Of a stretch of 64,000 nt of DNA, positions 1 to 8,692 are shown piece by piece. A program made the translations under genes and the position numbers. This stretch comes from Ferdinandcohnia sp047238305 (GTDB lineage Bacteria; Bacillota; Bacilli; Bacillales; Bacillaceae_L). The notes under the pieces were generated by a model, which was given only the letters and a program-made list of their open reading frames with translations, was not told where the DNA came from and did no database searches. Where the stretch lies: assembly GCF_047238305.1 (NCBI RefSeq), contig NZ_JBDFMO010000001.1, positions 3,286,001 to 3,350,000 of the forward strand, in the 5' to 3' direction. How positions within the stretch are numbered: the stretch's first letter is position 1; each line of letters opens with the position of its first letter.

Positions 1-1
1 T

Positions 2-550
2 GCTAATGCAGCTGCTTATAATGTGATAGCGTATGATCTTCACGAAAGTCGAGTAGAAATGTTAAAGAAAGAAAAAATTAAATCATTTGCAACCGTTAAA
101 GAGATGGAAGAAGCCATTCAGGTGGAAACGAAATCTCGTGGAGCAGATGCGGTACTATTGTGTGCGGGTGGAAAGCGCTCACCACTTACTCATGAATGTC
201 TAAAGTGGATACGCACTAAAGGAAAGGCAGTCATTGTCGGTGATATTGAGCCAGACTTTCCTAGAGACTTAATGTTTGGTAAAGAAGCTCAGCTACTCAT
301 TTCACGAGCAGGCGGTCCTGGAAGATATGACAGTATATATGAAAGAGATGCCATCGACTATCCTTATGAATATGTTCGCTGGACAGAAGGAAGGAACCTG
401 GAGGAATATATCCGACTGATTAAGGAAAAACGGATTGATGTCGGACCCTTTATTTCAGAAGTAGTCGAATTTGGTGATGCACCACAAGAATTTGAAAAAC
501 TATTAAACAAGGAATCTACCACACTAACCAAATTAATTCACTTTACGTAA
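2..550 (+). CDS. Zinc-type (MDR) dehydrogenase, 3' part only
   Basis: The reading frame is open from the window edge, so the N-terminal catalytic domain lies outside. What remains is the second half of the Rossmann domain (it enters at ...VIAYDLHESR, the end of the first beta-alpha-beta unit) and the C-terminal segment. The stretches GKAVIVGDI, SRAGGPGRYD and YVRWTEGRNLEEY are typical of medium-chain dehydrogenases found beside or fused to Gfo/Idh oxidoreductases in sugar loci. NAD(P)-dependent oxidation of a sugar or polyol is likely; the substrate is not readable. It is the first visible gene of a long operon; the next gene starts within about 40 bases. Confidence 0.75.
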   Translation, partial: ANAAAYNVIAYDLHESRVEMLKKEKIKSFATVKEMEEAIQVETKSRGADAVLLCAGGKRSPLTHECLKWIRTKGKAVIVGDIEPDFPRDLMFGKEAQLLISRAGGPGRYDSIYERDAIDYPYEYVRWTEGRNLEEYIRLIKEKRIDVGPFISEVVEFGDAPQEFEKLLNKESTTLTKLIHFT

Positions 551-589
551 TTTGAGGAAATGGTTGAATATGGAGGATTTCGTAATCAA

Positions 590-1756
590 ATGTTGCACAA
601 CCACTATTACTTACAAGGAAATATTGTTTCCGATAAAAGAATAAATAACAATATGGCCATAGAAATTAAAGATGGAAAAATCATTTTCGTTGGTAAGAAA
701 GACACAATAAACAAAACGGATCTGCACATCTACCAAGTGGATGGGTGGATCTGTCCAGGTTTTATCGATACTCATATCCACGGTCTTAATGGGTACGATT
801 TTATGGACCGTACAAAGGAAGGTTTTTATCGCATTCAAGATGGGCTCCCATCCTTTGGTGTGACAAGTTTCTTGTCTACATCAAGGGCAGCTACATTAGA
901 GGATATTAAAACCTTCCTTTTATTAAGTAAACAAGTAGTCGCTGAAGAACGTAATGGTGCCCATCTATTGGGTGTTCATTTAGAAGGACCCTGGATTAAT
1001 CAAAAATATAAAGGTGCCCAAAAAGCAGAGTATATTGTAGATCCCGTTTTAGAGGAAGTACGATCAATCCTTCATTTATCCGAAGGTTTGATTCGAATTG
1101 TAACTTTGGCTCCGGAACTACCTAATGCAGTAGATGTGATTATGTTATTGCACGAACAAAATATTTCGATTTCAGCAGGACATACAGCTGCGACCTATGG
1201 GGAAGTCGAACAAGCGATTAAGTATGGTTTATCGAGAGTTACACATTGTTTCAATGGAATGGGTCCGATCACACATCGCAATTTAACTATTTCATTTGCA
1301 GCACTTGATTTACAAGAATTACATTGTGAAATTATTGCAGATGGCTTTCATGTGCATTCAAAAATGATAGAGATGCTATACAAAATGAAAGGTGTTGATC
1401 ACATTACATTCATTTCCGATTGCACCGGAACCAATCGATTACCGGATGGATGTCATCAAATCGGTGGCAAAACAGTCTACAAACAGAATGGAAAGGTAAC
1501 ATTGGCAAATGGTAGCCTTGCAGGTAGCTCATTGACTCTAGACAAGGCGATTCAATTTAGTGTTTTTAATTGTAACATTCCCCTTGAAGAGGCTGTGCAA
1601 ATGGCAACTTATAACCCGGCAATTGTATGCGGGATGAGTGAACAGAAAGGAAGAATTGCGGTTGGGTATGATGCGGACCTTGTCATCTTATCAAATGATC
1701 TAGAAGTAGAACGTACGATAATAAATGGATATTTTGTGTTCGAGCGTAATGAATAG
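590..1756 (+). CDS. nagA: N-acetylglucosamine-6-phosphate deacetylase
   Basis: Amidohydrolase-superfamily enzyme that removes acetate from GlcNAc-6-phosphate (or a related N-acetylhexosamine phosphate) in the cytoplasm. With the ATG at 590 it has 388 residues, the usual length. Metal and catalytic motifs are in order: DTHIHG (His62, His64), HLEGP (Glu132), AGHTA (His198), THCFNGM (His219) and the catalytic Asp277 in FISDCTG. An upstream ATG at 560 adds ten residues but has its ribosome site only two bases away. GGAGG at 572-576 precedes 590, though the 13-base spacing is long, so the start is uncertain. With the GH20 gene that follows it suggests catabolism of an acetylated amino sugar. Confidence 0.88.
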   Translation: MLHNHYYLQGNIVSDKRINNNMAIEIKDGKIIFVGKKDTINKTDLHIYQVDGWICPGFIDTHIHGLNGYDFMDRTKEGFYRIQDGLPSFGVTSFLSTSRAATLEDIKTFLLLSKQVVAEERNGAHLLGVHLEGPWINQKYKGAQKAEYIVDPVLEEVRSILHLSEGLIRIVTLAPELPNAVDVIMLLHEQNISISAGHTAATYGEVEQAIKYGLSRVTHCFNGMGPITHRNLTISFAALDLQELHCEIIADGFHVHSKMIEMLYKMKGVDHITFISDCTGTNRLPDGCHQIGGKTVYKQNGKVTLANGSLAGSSLTLDKAIQFSVFNCNIPLEEAVQMATYNPAIVCGMSEQKGRIAVGYDADLVILSNDLEVERTIINGYFVFERNE

Positions 1757-1803
1757 AGAGAACAACCATGATCGTTTAGTAAAAACGAAAAGAGGTATCG
1801 AAT

Positions 1804-3687
1804 ATGCAAATTAATTTAGTAGGTGAGAAAAGTTCAATTTTAAAAGGATTAGAGCTATTAACGGATGAGCTCAGTATTGAATTACATGAAAAAGGGTACC
1901 CGATTACGATTACACAAAGGGTAGGTCCGATCCATGTTAGCAATAAGGATGGGAAAGGTAACATCTTTTATCAGGAAAAAATCCATTTCTACCGCGCGAT
2001 GGGGGTGTGGTTAGAGAATTATAGAAAGACTGGTGACTTTGAGCTGACTGAACAGCCTAATTTCCAAACGAGTGGAGTTATGCTCGATGTTTCTAGGAAT
2101 GCCGTGTTAAAGGTGGATGAAGTACAAGGGCTACTTAGGAAATTGGCGATCATGGGCTTAAATGTCGTCATGCTTTATACAGAGGATACTTATGAAGTTC
2201 CAGATTACCCGTATTTTGGGTATATGCGTGGTAGATACACGGAGGAAGAACTGAGGACTTGTGATGAATATGCAGATCATTTTGGAATTGAAATGATTCC
2301 TTGTATCCAAACTCTTGCCCATTTGACAATGGCATTAAAGTGGGGATATGCAAAAGAAATTAGAGATACAGCTGATATTTTATTAGTAGGTGAATCGAAG
2401 ACATACCAATTTATTGAAAGTATGATTGAGACTGCTTCTAAACCTTTTAAATCCAAACGAATTCATATTGGTATGGATGAAGCACATCAGCTTGGGTTAG
2501 GACGGTATTTAGATTTAAATGGATATGAGAATCGCTTTGATATTATGAACAAGCACCTAGATAAAGTAGTTTCAATCGCTAAACGACATGGTCTGTCACC
2601 AATGATTTGGAGTGACATGTATTTTCGTTTGGGTTCAAAACACGGTGAATATTATGATAAAGACGTTCATATTCCGAAAGAAGCAATTGACTCCATACCA
2701 GAAAATGTGCAACTTGTTTATTGGGATTATTACCACGCAGATGAAGAGTTTTATCGATCTTATATTCAGAAACATAAAGAATTAGGGAGAGATACACTTT
2801 TTGCGGGTGGAGCATGGACATGGAATGGAATTTCGCCAAACTATGGAAGAGCGTTTGTGACAACAGAAGCTGCACTAGCAGCGTGTAAAAAAGACGGTCT
2901 CCAAGAAGTCTTTACGACATTATGGGGCGATAATGGAGCGGAAACGCCGCTCACAACTGCGCTACCTGTTATTCAACTTTATGCTGAACATACTTATCAC
3001 GAAACAGTGACAATGGAACAGTTAGCCCAACGTTTCTATTTCTGTACTGGAAATCATCTTGAGGATTTTCTCGTTCTAAATCAATTGGATGAAACGCCAG
3101 GTGTGATGAAAAATAATGTAAACTCATCCAATGCATCAAAGTTCCTATTGTGGCAGGATCTTCTTTTCGGATTATTTGATGAAAATATCCGTGGCCTTGA
3201 TATGAATGTACATTATCAGAAACTAATTCCTAAAATTACTGCGGCGAAGGAAAGAAATCCTAACGCAGTCCAAATTTTTGAGTTCTATGCGCAACTAGCA
3301 AACGTATTAAGTGTAAAGGCAGAGATGGGAATCCATTTGAAAGCAGCTTATGACCAGGGAGATAAGGATTCTATGACAACTCTTTTAAGAAAGATTAACT
3401 TATTGACAAACGAGGTTCATAAACTTCACCAAAAACATCGAGAAGTTTGGTTTTCATTATATAAACCATTTGGTTGGGAAATTATCGAGTTCCGGTATGG
3501 GGGACTATCAGCCCGTCTAGCAACCACACAAATACGGATTCAGCAATGGCTGGAAGGGACAATCGATCGAATTGAAGAATTAGAAGAAACAAGATTAATA
3601 CATGATGGCCCAAATGGGATTCCAGAAGGTTCCTTAGGAAACCACTTTTACCACCGAATTGCAACAGCGGGTAATTTTAATTGGTAA
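1804..3687 (+). CDS. Cytoplasmic GH20 beta-N-acetylhexosaminidase
   Basis: Glycoside hydrolase family 20 enzyme of 627 residues expected to release terminal beta-linked GlcNAc or GalNAc from imported oligosaccharides. The hallmark acid/base pair is in HIGMDEAH (Asp225-Glu226), after a TIM-barrel start (GVMLDVSRNAVLKVDE) and a short N-terminal GH20b-like domain of about 85 residues. The long helical C-terminal part (about 400-627) is typical of GcnA/GH20C-like intracellular enzymes. No signal peptide is present. AGAGG about eight bases before the ATG supports the start. It uses substrate-assisted catalysis through the 2-acetamido group, if it follows the family. Confidence 0.85.
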   Translation: MQINLVGEKSSILKGLELLTDELSIELHEKGYPITITQRVGPIHVSNKDGKGNIFYQEKIHFYRAMGVWLENYRKTGDFELTEQPNFQTSGVMLDVSRNAVLKVDEVQGLLRKLAIMGLNVVMLYTEDTYEVPDYPYFGYMRGRYTEEELRTCDEYADHFGIEMIPCIQTLAHLTMALKWGYAKEIRDTADILLVGESKTYQFIESMIETASKPFKSKRIHIGMDEAHQLGLGRYLDLNGYENRFDIMNKHLDKVVSIAKRHGLSPMIWSDMYFRLGSKHGEYYDKDVHIPKEAIDSIPENVQLVYWDYYHADEEFYRSYIQKHKELGRDTLFAGGAWTWNGISPNYGRAFVTTEAALAACKKDGLQEVFTTLWGDNGAETPLTTALPVIQLYAEHTYHETVTMEQLAQRFYFCTGNHLEDFLVLNQLDETPGVMKNNVNSSNASKFLLWQDLLFGLFDENIRGLDMNVHYQKLIPKITAAKERNPNAVQIFEFYAQLANVLSVKAEMGIHLKAAYDQGDKDSMTTLLRKINLLTNEVHKLHQKHREVWFSLYKPFGWEIIEFRYGGLSARLATTQIRIQQWLEGTIDRIEELEETRLIHDGPNGIPEGSLGNHFYHRIATAGNFNW

Positions 3688-3715
3688 ATAGAATGCACGT
3701 TAGGAGGTAATAGGT

Positions 3716-5058
3716 ATGCCTATTATTCGTTTTCCGAAAGACATGAAATGGGGTACAGCGACTGCAGCGTATCAAGTAGAAGGTGCAGCATTTAAGGATG
3801 GAAGAGGGTTATCCATATGGGATACCTTTTCCCACACCCCTGGAAAAGTGAAGAATGGGGATAATGGTGATATCGCATGTGATAGCTATCATCGTTACCA
3901 TGAGGATATAGAATTATTGGACCAATTAGGTGCAAATGTGTATCGCTTTTCTGTTTCTTGGCCGAGGATTTATCCAAATGGAACAGGAAAACTCAACCCA
4001 AAAGGCTTGCTATATTATCATAATTTGGCAGACAGGTTAGTGGAAAAAGGGATTGAACCAATGCTTACCCTTTACCACTGGGACCTTCCGCAAGCCCTAC
4101 AGGATCAAGGTGGTTGGGCGAGTCGAGATACAGTTGATGCCTTTAGCCATTATGCTGAAACTATTTTTAGAGAGTTTAATGGAAAAGTAAAATATTGGCA
4201 AACCATTAATGAACCTTTATGTGCAGCTTTTTTATCAAATTATCGTGGTGTACACGGCCAGGATATCAGGATCTACAACTTGCTGTGGATGTTTCCCACC
4301 ACTTGGTTTTGGCACATGGAAAAGCGGTCAAGGCTTTTCGAGAACTAGGAATCGAAGGTCAAATTGGCACAGCAACGAATACTACATGGAGAGAACCTTT
4401 TAGTAATCGAGTAGAAGATATCGAAGCTTGTAGGAGAGAAATTGGCCATAATATTGATTGGTTTCTTGATCCTATTTTTAAAGGTGAGTACCCACAATAT
4501 TTAGTGGATTGGTTTAAGAAGAAGGGTGCAGAACTGCATGTTGAAGATGGGGACATGGAAATCATTCAACAGCCGATTGATTTTATTGGTGTCAACTATT
4601 ATTCCGGTAATGTCGCACGATTTAAAGAGAATACTGGATTACTAGATATTGAGAATATTGAAATTGATTATACCCATACACATATTGGCTGGCCGATTTA
4701 TGCAGACGGCTTATATAAAGTGTTTCAATATCTCGCAGAGCGGTATGGAAATATTCCATTATTTATTACGGAAAATGGGGCTTGTTGTGTGGATGAACTT
4801 GTAAACGGGATAGTAGATGATCAAGATCGAATAAACTATTACAAGCAACATCTAACTGCTGTGAGTAGAGCTATAGATTCAGGGATTCCTATTCTTGGTT
4901 ATCTAGCATGGTCATTATTAGATAACTTTGAGTGGGCAGACGGTTACGGAAAACGATTTGGTCTTGTTTATGTAGACTTCCAAACTTTGGAACGCATTCA
5001 GAAAGAAAGTTACAGCTGGTATAAAAAAGTAATTGCCAATGGGTGGATGGAAATATAA
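3716..5058 (+). pseudogene. GH1 beta-glucosidase, broken by a 1-bp frameshift
   Basis: Family 1 glycosidase (6-phospho-beta-glucosidase or beta-glucosidase type) in two overlapping frames. The first frame carries the N-terminal barrel (KDMKWGTATAAYQVEGA) and the acid/base motif TINEP (Glu at 4211-4213), then loses homology after NYRGVHG. The second frame resumes with PGYQDLQLAVDVSHH and carries the nucleophile motif ITENG (Glu at 4771-4773) and the C-terminal WSLLDNFEW. Adding one C in the run near 4257-4260 restores VHGPGYQDLQ, so a single base is missing. Both catalytic residues survive, so this is either recent inactivation or a sequencing error. GGAGG precedes the ATG; the operon continues downstream. 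Confidence 0.85.
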
Positions 5059-5106
5059 AACATCTTAATACGCAACTTCGAGAATAAAAGGATAGAGGTG
5101 GATTGT

Positions 5107-6090
5107 ATGCAAAACGTTTTATTGATTGGTGCAGGAACAATGGGGAAGGAGCATGCTAGTTCATATTACGATATGGAAGATGTTCGTGTTGTAGGAATCG
5201 TTGACACTCGAATCGATCAAGCCCAGCAAATTATCGGTGAGCATGATGCAAAAAATTTTCAAACTTTAGAAGAAGCGGTAAATATTCTCGAACAAATTGA
5301 TGTGATTGATGTTTGTGTTCCAACTTTCCTACATAAAGAGTATGTTCTGAAAGCTGCGGATTATGGAATTGATGTAATATGCGAAAAACCATTAGCTTAT
5401 ACACTTGAAGATGCTCGTGAAATGATAGATTACTGTGAAAAGAAAAATGTGAAGTTATTCGTTGGGCATGTTGTTCGTTTCTTCCCACAGTATGCAAAAG
5501 CAAAGGAACTTGTTGCAAAGGGCTCAATTGGTGATATTGGCGTCGTTCGAACAAGGCGTGGTGGACATTTTCCGGCGGGCTGGAGCGATTGGTATTCGGA
5601 CCATACCAAAAGTGGTGGAGTGATATTAGATTTGATCATCCATGATTTTGATTTTCTACGTTGGAACTTTGGTGAAGTGGAGCGAGTATTTGCGAAAGAA
5701 CATCTTGATCACGACTATGCCATTGTTACTTTGGTTTTTAAATCAGGAGTCATCGCACATGTTGAAGGTTCATGGAGGCATCAAACGTTTTCCACTCAGT
5801 TTGAATTTGCTGGTAAAAGTGGGATTATCGAATATGATAGTTTAAAAGAAGAACCGGTTTTACTTTCAATTAAACAATCAGTTGATAAAAAAAGTGGAGT
5901 TGAAGTACCTAAAAGTCCTTTAAAAAAATCACCATATTTTATTGAACTCAAACATTTCTTGAAATGTATGAAAACCAATGAAACGCCAATTGTGACAGCA
6001 GAAGATGCGTATAAAGCAATGGAAATATCAGTAGCTGCCCTTCAATCTATAAAAACAGGTTTACCTGTCATACTAAAGGGGGAAAACTGA
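5107..6090 (+). CDS. Gfo/Idh/MocA family oxidoreductase 1
   Basis: NAD(P)-dependent sugar oxidoreductase. It begins with a Rossmann dinucleotide site (GAGTMGKEH), has the family lysine in CEKPLAYT and ends with the alpha/beta substrate domain (GGHFPAGWSDW, GGVILDLIIHDFDF). The D..IHD pattern with Asp and His is the usual catalytic area. ATG 5107 is chosen over an in-frame GTG at 5098 because GAGGTGG sits directly before it and the GTG lies inside that ribosome site. Its partner gene begins one base after its stop, so the two are translationally coupled. The pair may interconvert keto and hydroxy forms of the sugar handled by the locus; that is inference. Confidence 0.85.
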   Translation: MQNVLLIGAGTMGKEHASSYYDMEDVRVVGIVDTRIDQAQQIIGEHDAKNFQTLEEAVNILEQIDVIDVCVPTFLHKEYVLKAADYGIDVICEKPLAYTLEDAREMIDYCEKKNVKLFVGHVVRFFPQYAKAKELVAKGSIGDIGVVRTRRGGHFPAGWSDWYSDHTKSGGVILDLIIHDFDFLRWNFGEVERVFAKEHLDHDYAIVTLVFKSGVIAHVEGSWRHQTFSTQFEFAGKSGIIEYDSLKEEPVLLSIKQSVDKKSGVEVPKSPLKKSPYFIELKHFLKCMKTNETPIVTAEDAYKAMEISVAALQSIKTGLPVILKGEN

Positions 6091-6091
6091 C

Positions 6092-7066
6092 ATGAAAATT
6101 GGAATCATTAGCTTCGCTCATATGCATGCAAATAGTTATGCAGCAGCCTTAAAGGAAATGGAAGGTGTCACATTAGCTGGAATAGCCGATGACAATGAGG
6201 AAAGAGGGTCGAAAAGTTCACAGCTTTTTGATACAGTTTATTATAAAAATTATCAAGATTTACTTGACTCTGATATCGATGCGGTAATTGTGACATCAGA
6301 AAATAGTTTGCACCATCAGCATGTAATTGCTGCTGCTAAAGCAGGTAAACATATTCTTTGTGAAAAGCCATTAGCTACCAACTTAAAAGATATCGAAGAA
6401 ATGATTCGTATTTGTGAACATTATGGAGTTCTGTTAGGAACAGCTTTTCCTGTCCGATTTAATACACCTATTCAACATGCTAAAAAAGTGATTGAAGAAG
6501 GTGTATTAGGAGATATTTTAGCGATTAAGGGAACAAATCGGGGAACGAATCCAGGTGGCTGGTTTATTGATAAAGCGAAATCAGGCGGTGGAGCGGTACT
6601 TGATCATACAGTCCATGTTGTCGATATCATGAGATGGTTTACAGGGGCAGAAGTGAAGGAAGTTTACGCAGAAATTGGAAATGCCTATATCGATCATCAG
6701 ATTGATGATTGTGGGATACTTACAATGGAATTTACCAACGGAATGTTTGCAACTCTAGATTGTAGTTGGTCAAGAAATAGCGCCTATCCTACGTGGGGAG
6801 ATGTGACAATGGAAATTATTGGGACAAATGGCACTTTGAAAATTGACGCGTTCTCCCAAAAATTCGATTTCTATTCCAATCAGGAAGGTGTCAATTGGAT
6901 TGGCTGGGGAGATGATATGGACGCCGGTTTGATGGAGGATTTTGTTGCGAGTGTAAGAGAAGGTAGAGCCCCACTAGCAACCGGGCATTCAGGAATGAAA
7001 GCGGTAGAAGTAGCATTAGCAGCTTATCAATCTTTCGAGAAAAAAACACCTGTAAAATTGATTTAA
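6092..7066 (+). CDS. Gfo/Idh/MocA family oxidoreductase 2
   Basis: Second member of the same family, 324 residues. Its N-terminal motif departs from the classic GxGxxG (KIGIISFAHMHANSYA, where GxxxxxHxH replaces it), but the CEKPLATN lysine motif and the GGGAVLDHTVHVVDIMRW active-site stretch are intact. The altered nucleotide loop is common in a subset of the family that begins with a histidine-rich first loop. It is only moderately like its neighbour, so this is not a recent duplication. Start ATG follows AAAGGGGG with good spacing. Confidence 0.83.
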   Translation: MKIGIISFAHMHANSYAAALKEMEGVTLAGIADDNEERGSKSSQLFDTVYYKNYQDLLDSDIDAVIVTSENSLHHQHVIAAAKAGKHILCEKPLATNLKDIEEMIRICEHYGVLLGTAFPVRFNTPIQHAKKVIEEGVLGDILAIKGTNRGTNPGGWFIDKAKSGGGAVLDHTVHVVDIMRWFTGAEVKEVYAEIGNAYIDHQIDDCGILTMEFTNGMFATLDCSWSRNSAYPTWGDVTMEIIGTNGTLKIDAFSQKFDFYSNQEGVNWIGWGDDMDAGLMEDFVASVREGRAPLATGHSGMKAVEVALAAYQSFEKKTPVKLI

Positions 7067-7088
7067 ATGAATAAAGAGAGGTGAAAAA

Positions 7089-8666
7089 ATGGCAGTTTCT
7101 CATGAACTACAAGCTGATATAGTGATTATAGGTGGGGGCTTAGGAGGATGTGCAGCTGCATTATCCGCCTTACAATCTGGAAAAACGGTCCTTTTAACCG
7201 AGGAGACAAAATGGATTGGTGGCCAAATAACAAACCAAGGAGTGCCACCAGATGAGCATCCATGGATCGAAAGCTTTGGAGCCACAAGAAGCTATCGTAC
7301 ATTTCGAAGAAAAATTAGAGAATACTATCTTACGAATTTTCCAGTTAAGAACACGGAACGAATACATGATCAATTTAATCCTGGATCTGCCATTGTAAGT
7401 AAAATAAGTCATGAGCCTAAAGTTGCTTTACGGGTGTTTTACGATATGCTAGCACCCTATATAAGCAATGGGAAATTAACCTTATTATCAGAATATAAAA
7501 TAATAACAGCTGAAACAGAACAAGATTACGTTCGAGCTGTTACCGTTCAGCATTCTAGTTCAGGAAATACCTACCATTTAAAGGGAATGTATTTCTTGGA
7601 TGCAACAGAAAGTGGGGATGTATTACCACTAGCTGGTGTAGAGTATGTAATCGGTGCTGAATCTCAGGCAGAAACCGGTGAAGCTCATGCACCAAAGGTT
7701 GCAGAACCATTTAATATGCAGGCGTTTACATACTGCTTTGCCATTGATCATATAGATGGAGAAAATTATACAATTGAAAAACCTGCTCAATATGAGTTTT
7801 GGAAAAACTATCAAGCTGAATTCTGGCCAGCCAAGCAATTAAGCTGGTGGGGGGTTGTCCCTCATACATTGGAACCGATTGAGTATTCTTTATTTTACGA
7901 GCCTAATCGCTTTTCACTATGGAATTACCGCAGAATTATCGATAAAAATAATTTTGAACAAGGTACGTTTCAAAGTGATATTACAATCGTGAATTGGCCA
8001 CAAAATGATTATTGGTTAGGTCCTATCATTGACGTAACTGAAGAAGAAAAAGGAAAACATCTATATAATGCCAAACAATTAAGCTTGTCCTTACTATATT
8101 GGATGCAAACGGAGGCGCCACGTCCTGATGGTGGAAAAGGGTATCCTGGAATTCGGTTAAGAAAGGATATTTTAGGAACAGAAGATGGCCTGGCTATGTT
8201 TCCATATATCCGTGAATCGAGGAGAATAAAAGCCCAATTTACAGTGAAGGAACAACATGTCAGTGGTGAATTGGAAGGAAAAGAAAGTGCAACGTATTTT
8301 CCTGATAGTGTTGGAATTGGAAGTTATCGCTTAGACTTGCATCCGAGTACAGGAATGAATACATATATTGATTTTTCATCTCATCCATTCCAAATTCCAC
8401 TCGGAAGTTTATTGCCTATTCGAGTTAAAAATTTGTTGCCCGCCAGCAAAAATATTGGGACTACTCATATTACGAATGGTTGTTATCGACTTCATCCGGT
8501 GGAATGGAATATCGGGGAAGCAGCCGGTCATCTAGCAGCATATTGTATTGATCATGAAATCATCCCACATGAAGTGAGACATAACGAAGAAAAGTTAAAG
8601 GATTTTCAGTCACGTTTAGTGAAAGCAGGAATTGAACTGGATTGGCCAAAAATTCATAAAATATGA
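7089..8666 (+). CDS. FAD-dependent oxidoreductase (FAD_oxidored type)
   Basis: Flavoprotein of 525 residues. The N-terminus ADIVIIGGGLGGCAAALSA is a standard FAD-binding Rossmann start, followed by the glycine-rich WIGGQITNQGVPPDEH that marks the PF12831-type family seen in polysaccharide and amino-sugar loci. The C-terminus (HITNGCYRLHPVEWNIGEAAGHLA) closes the FAD site. No signal peptide or membrane helix is present, so it acts in the cytoplasm. The family is poorly characterised; the locus points to oxidation of a sugar or sugar-derived acid. GAGAGGTG before the ATG supports the start. Confidence 0.8.
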   Translation: MAVSHELQADIVIIGGGLGGCAAALSALQSGKTVLLTEETKWIGGQITNQGVPPDEHPWIESFGATRSYRTFRRKIREYYLTNFPVKNTERIHDQFNPGSAIVSKISHEPKVALRVFYDMLAPYISNGKLTLLSEYKIITAETEQDYVRAVTVQHSSSGNTYHLKGMYFLDATESGDVLPLAGVEYVIGAESQAETGEAHAPKVAEPFNMQAFTYCFAIDHIDGENYTIEKPAQYEFWKNYQAEFWPAKQLSWWGVVPHTLEPIEYSLFYEPNRFSLWNYRRIIDKNNFEQGTFQSDITIVNWPQNDYWLGPIIDVTEEEKGKHLYNAKQLSLSLLYWMQTEAPRPDGGKGYPGIRLRKDILGTEDGLAMFPYIRESRRIKAQFTVKEQHVSGELEGKESATYFPDSVGIGSYRLDLHPSTGMNTYIDFSSHPFQIPLGSLLPIRVKNLLPASKNIGTTHITNGCYRLHPVEWNIGEAAGHLAAYCIDHEIIPHEVRHNEEKLKDFQSRLVKAGIELDWPKIHKI

Positions 8667-8692
8667 TTAAGAATAAGAGTGAGTGATACGGA

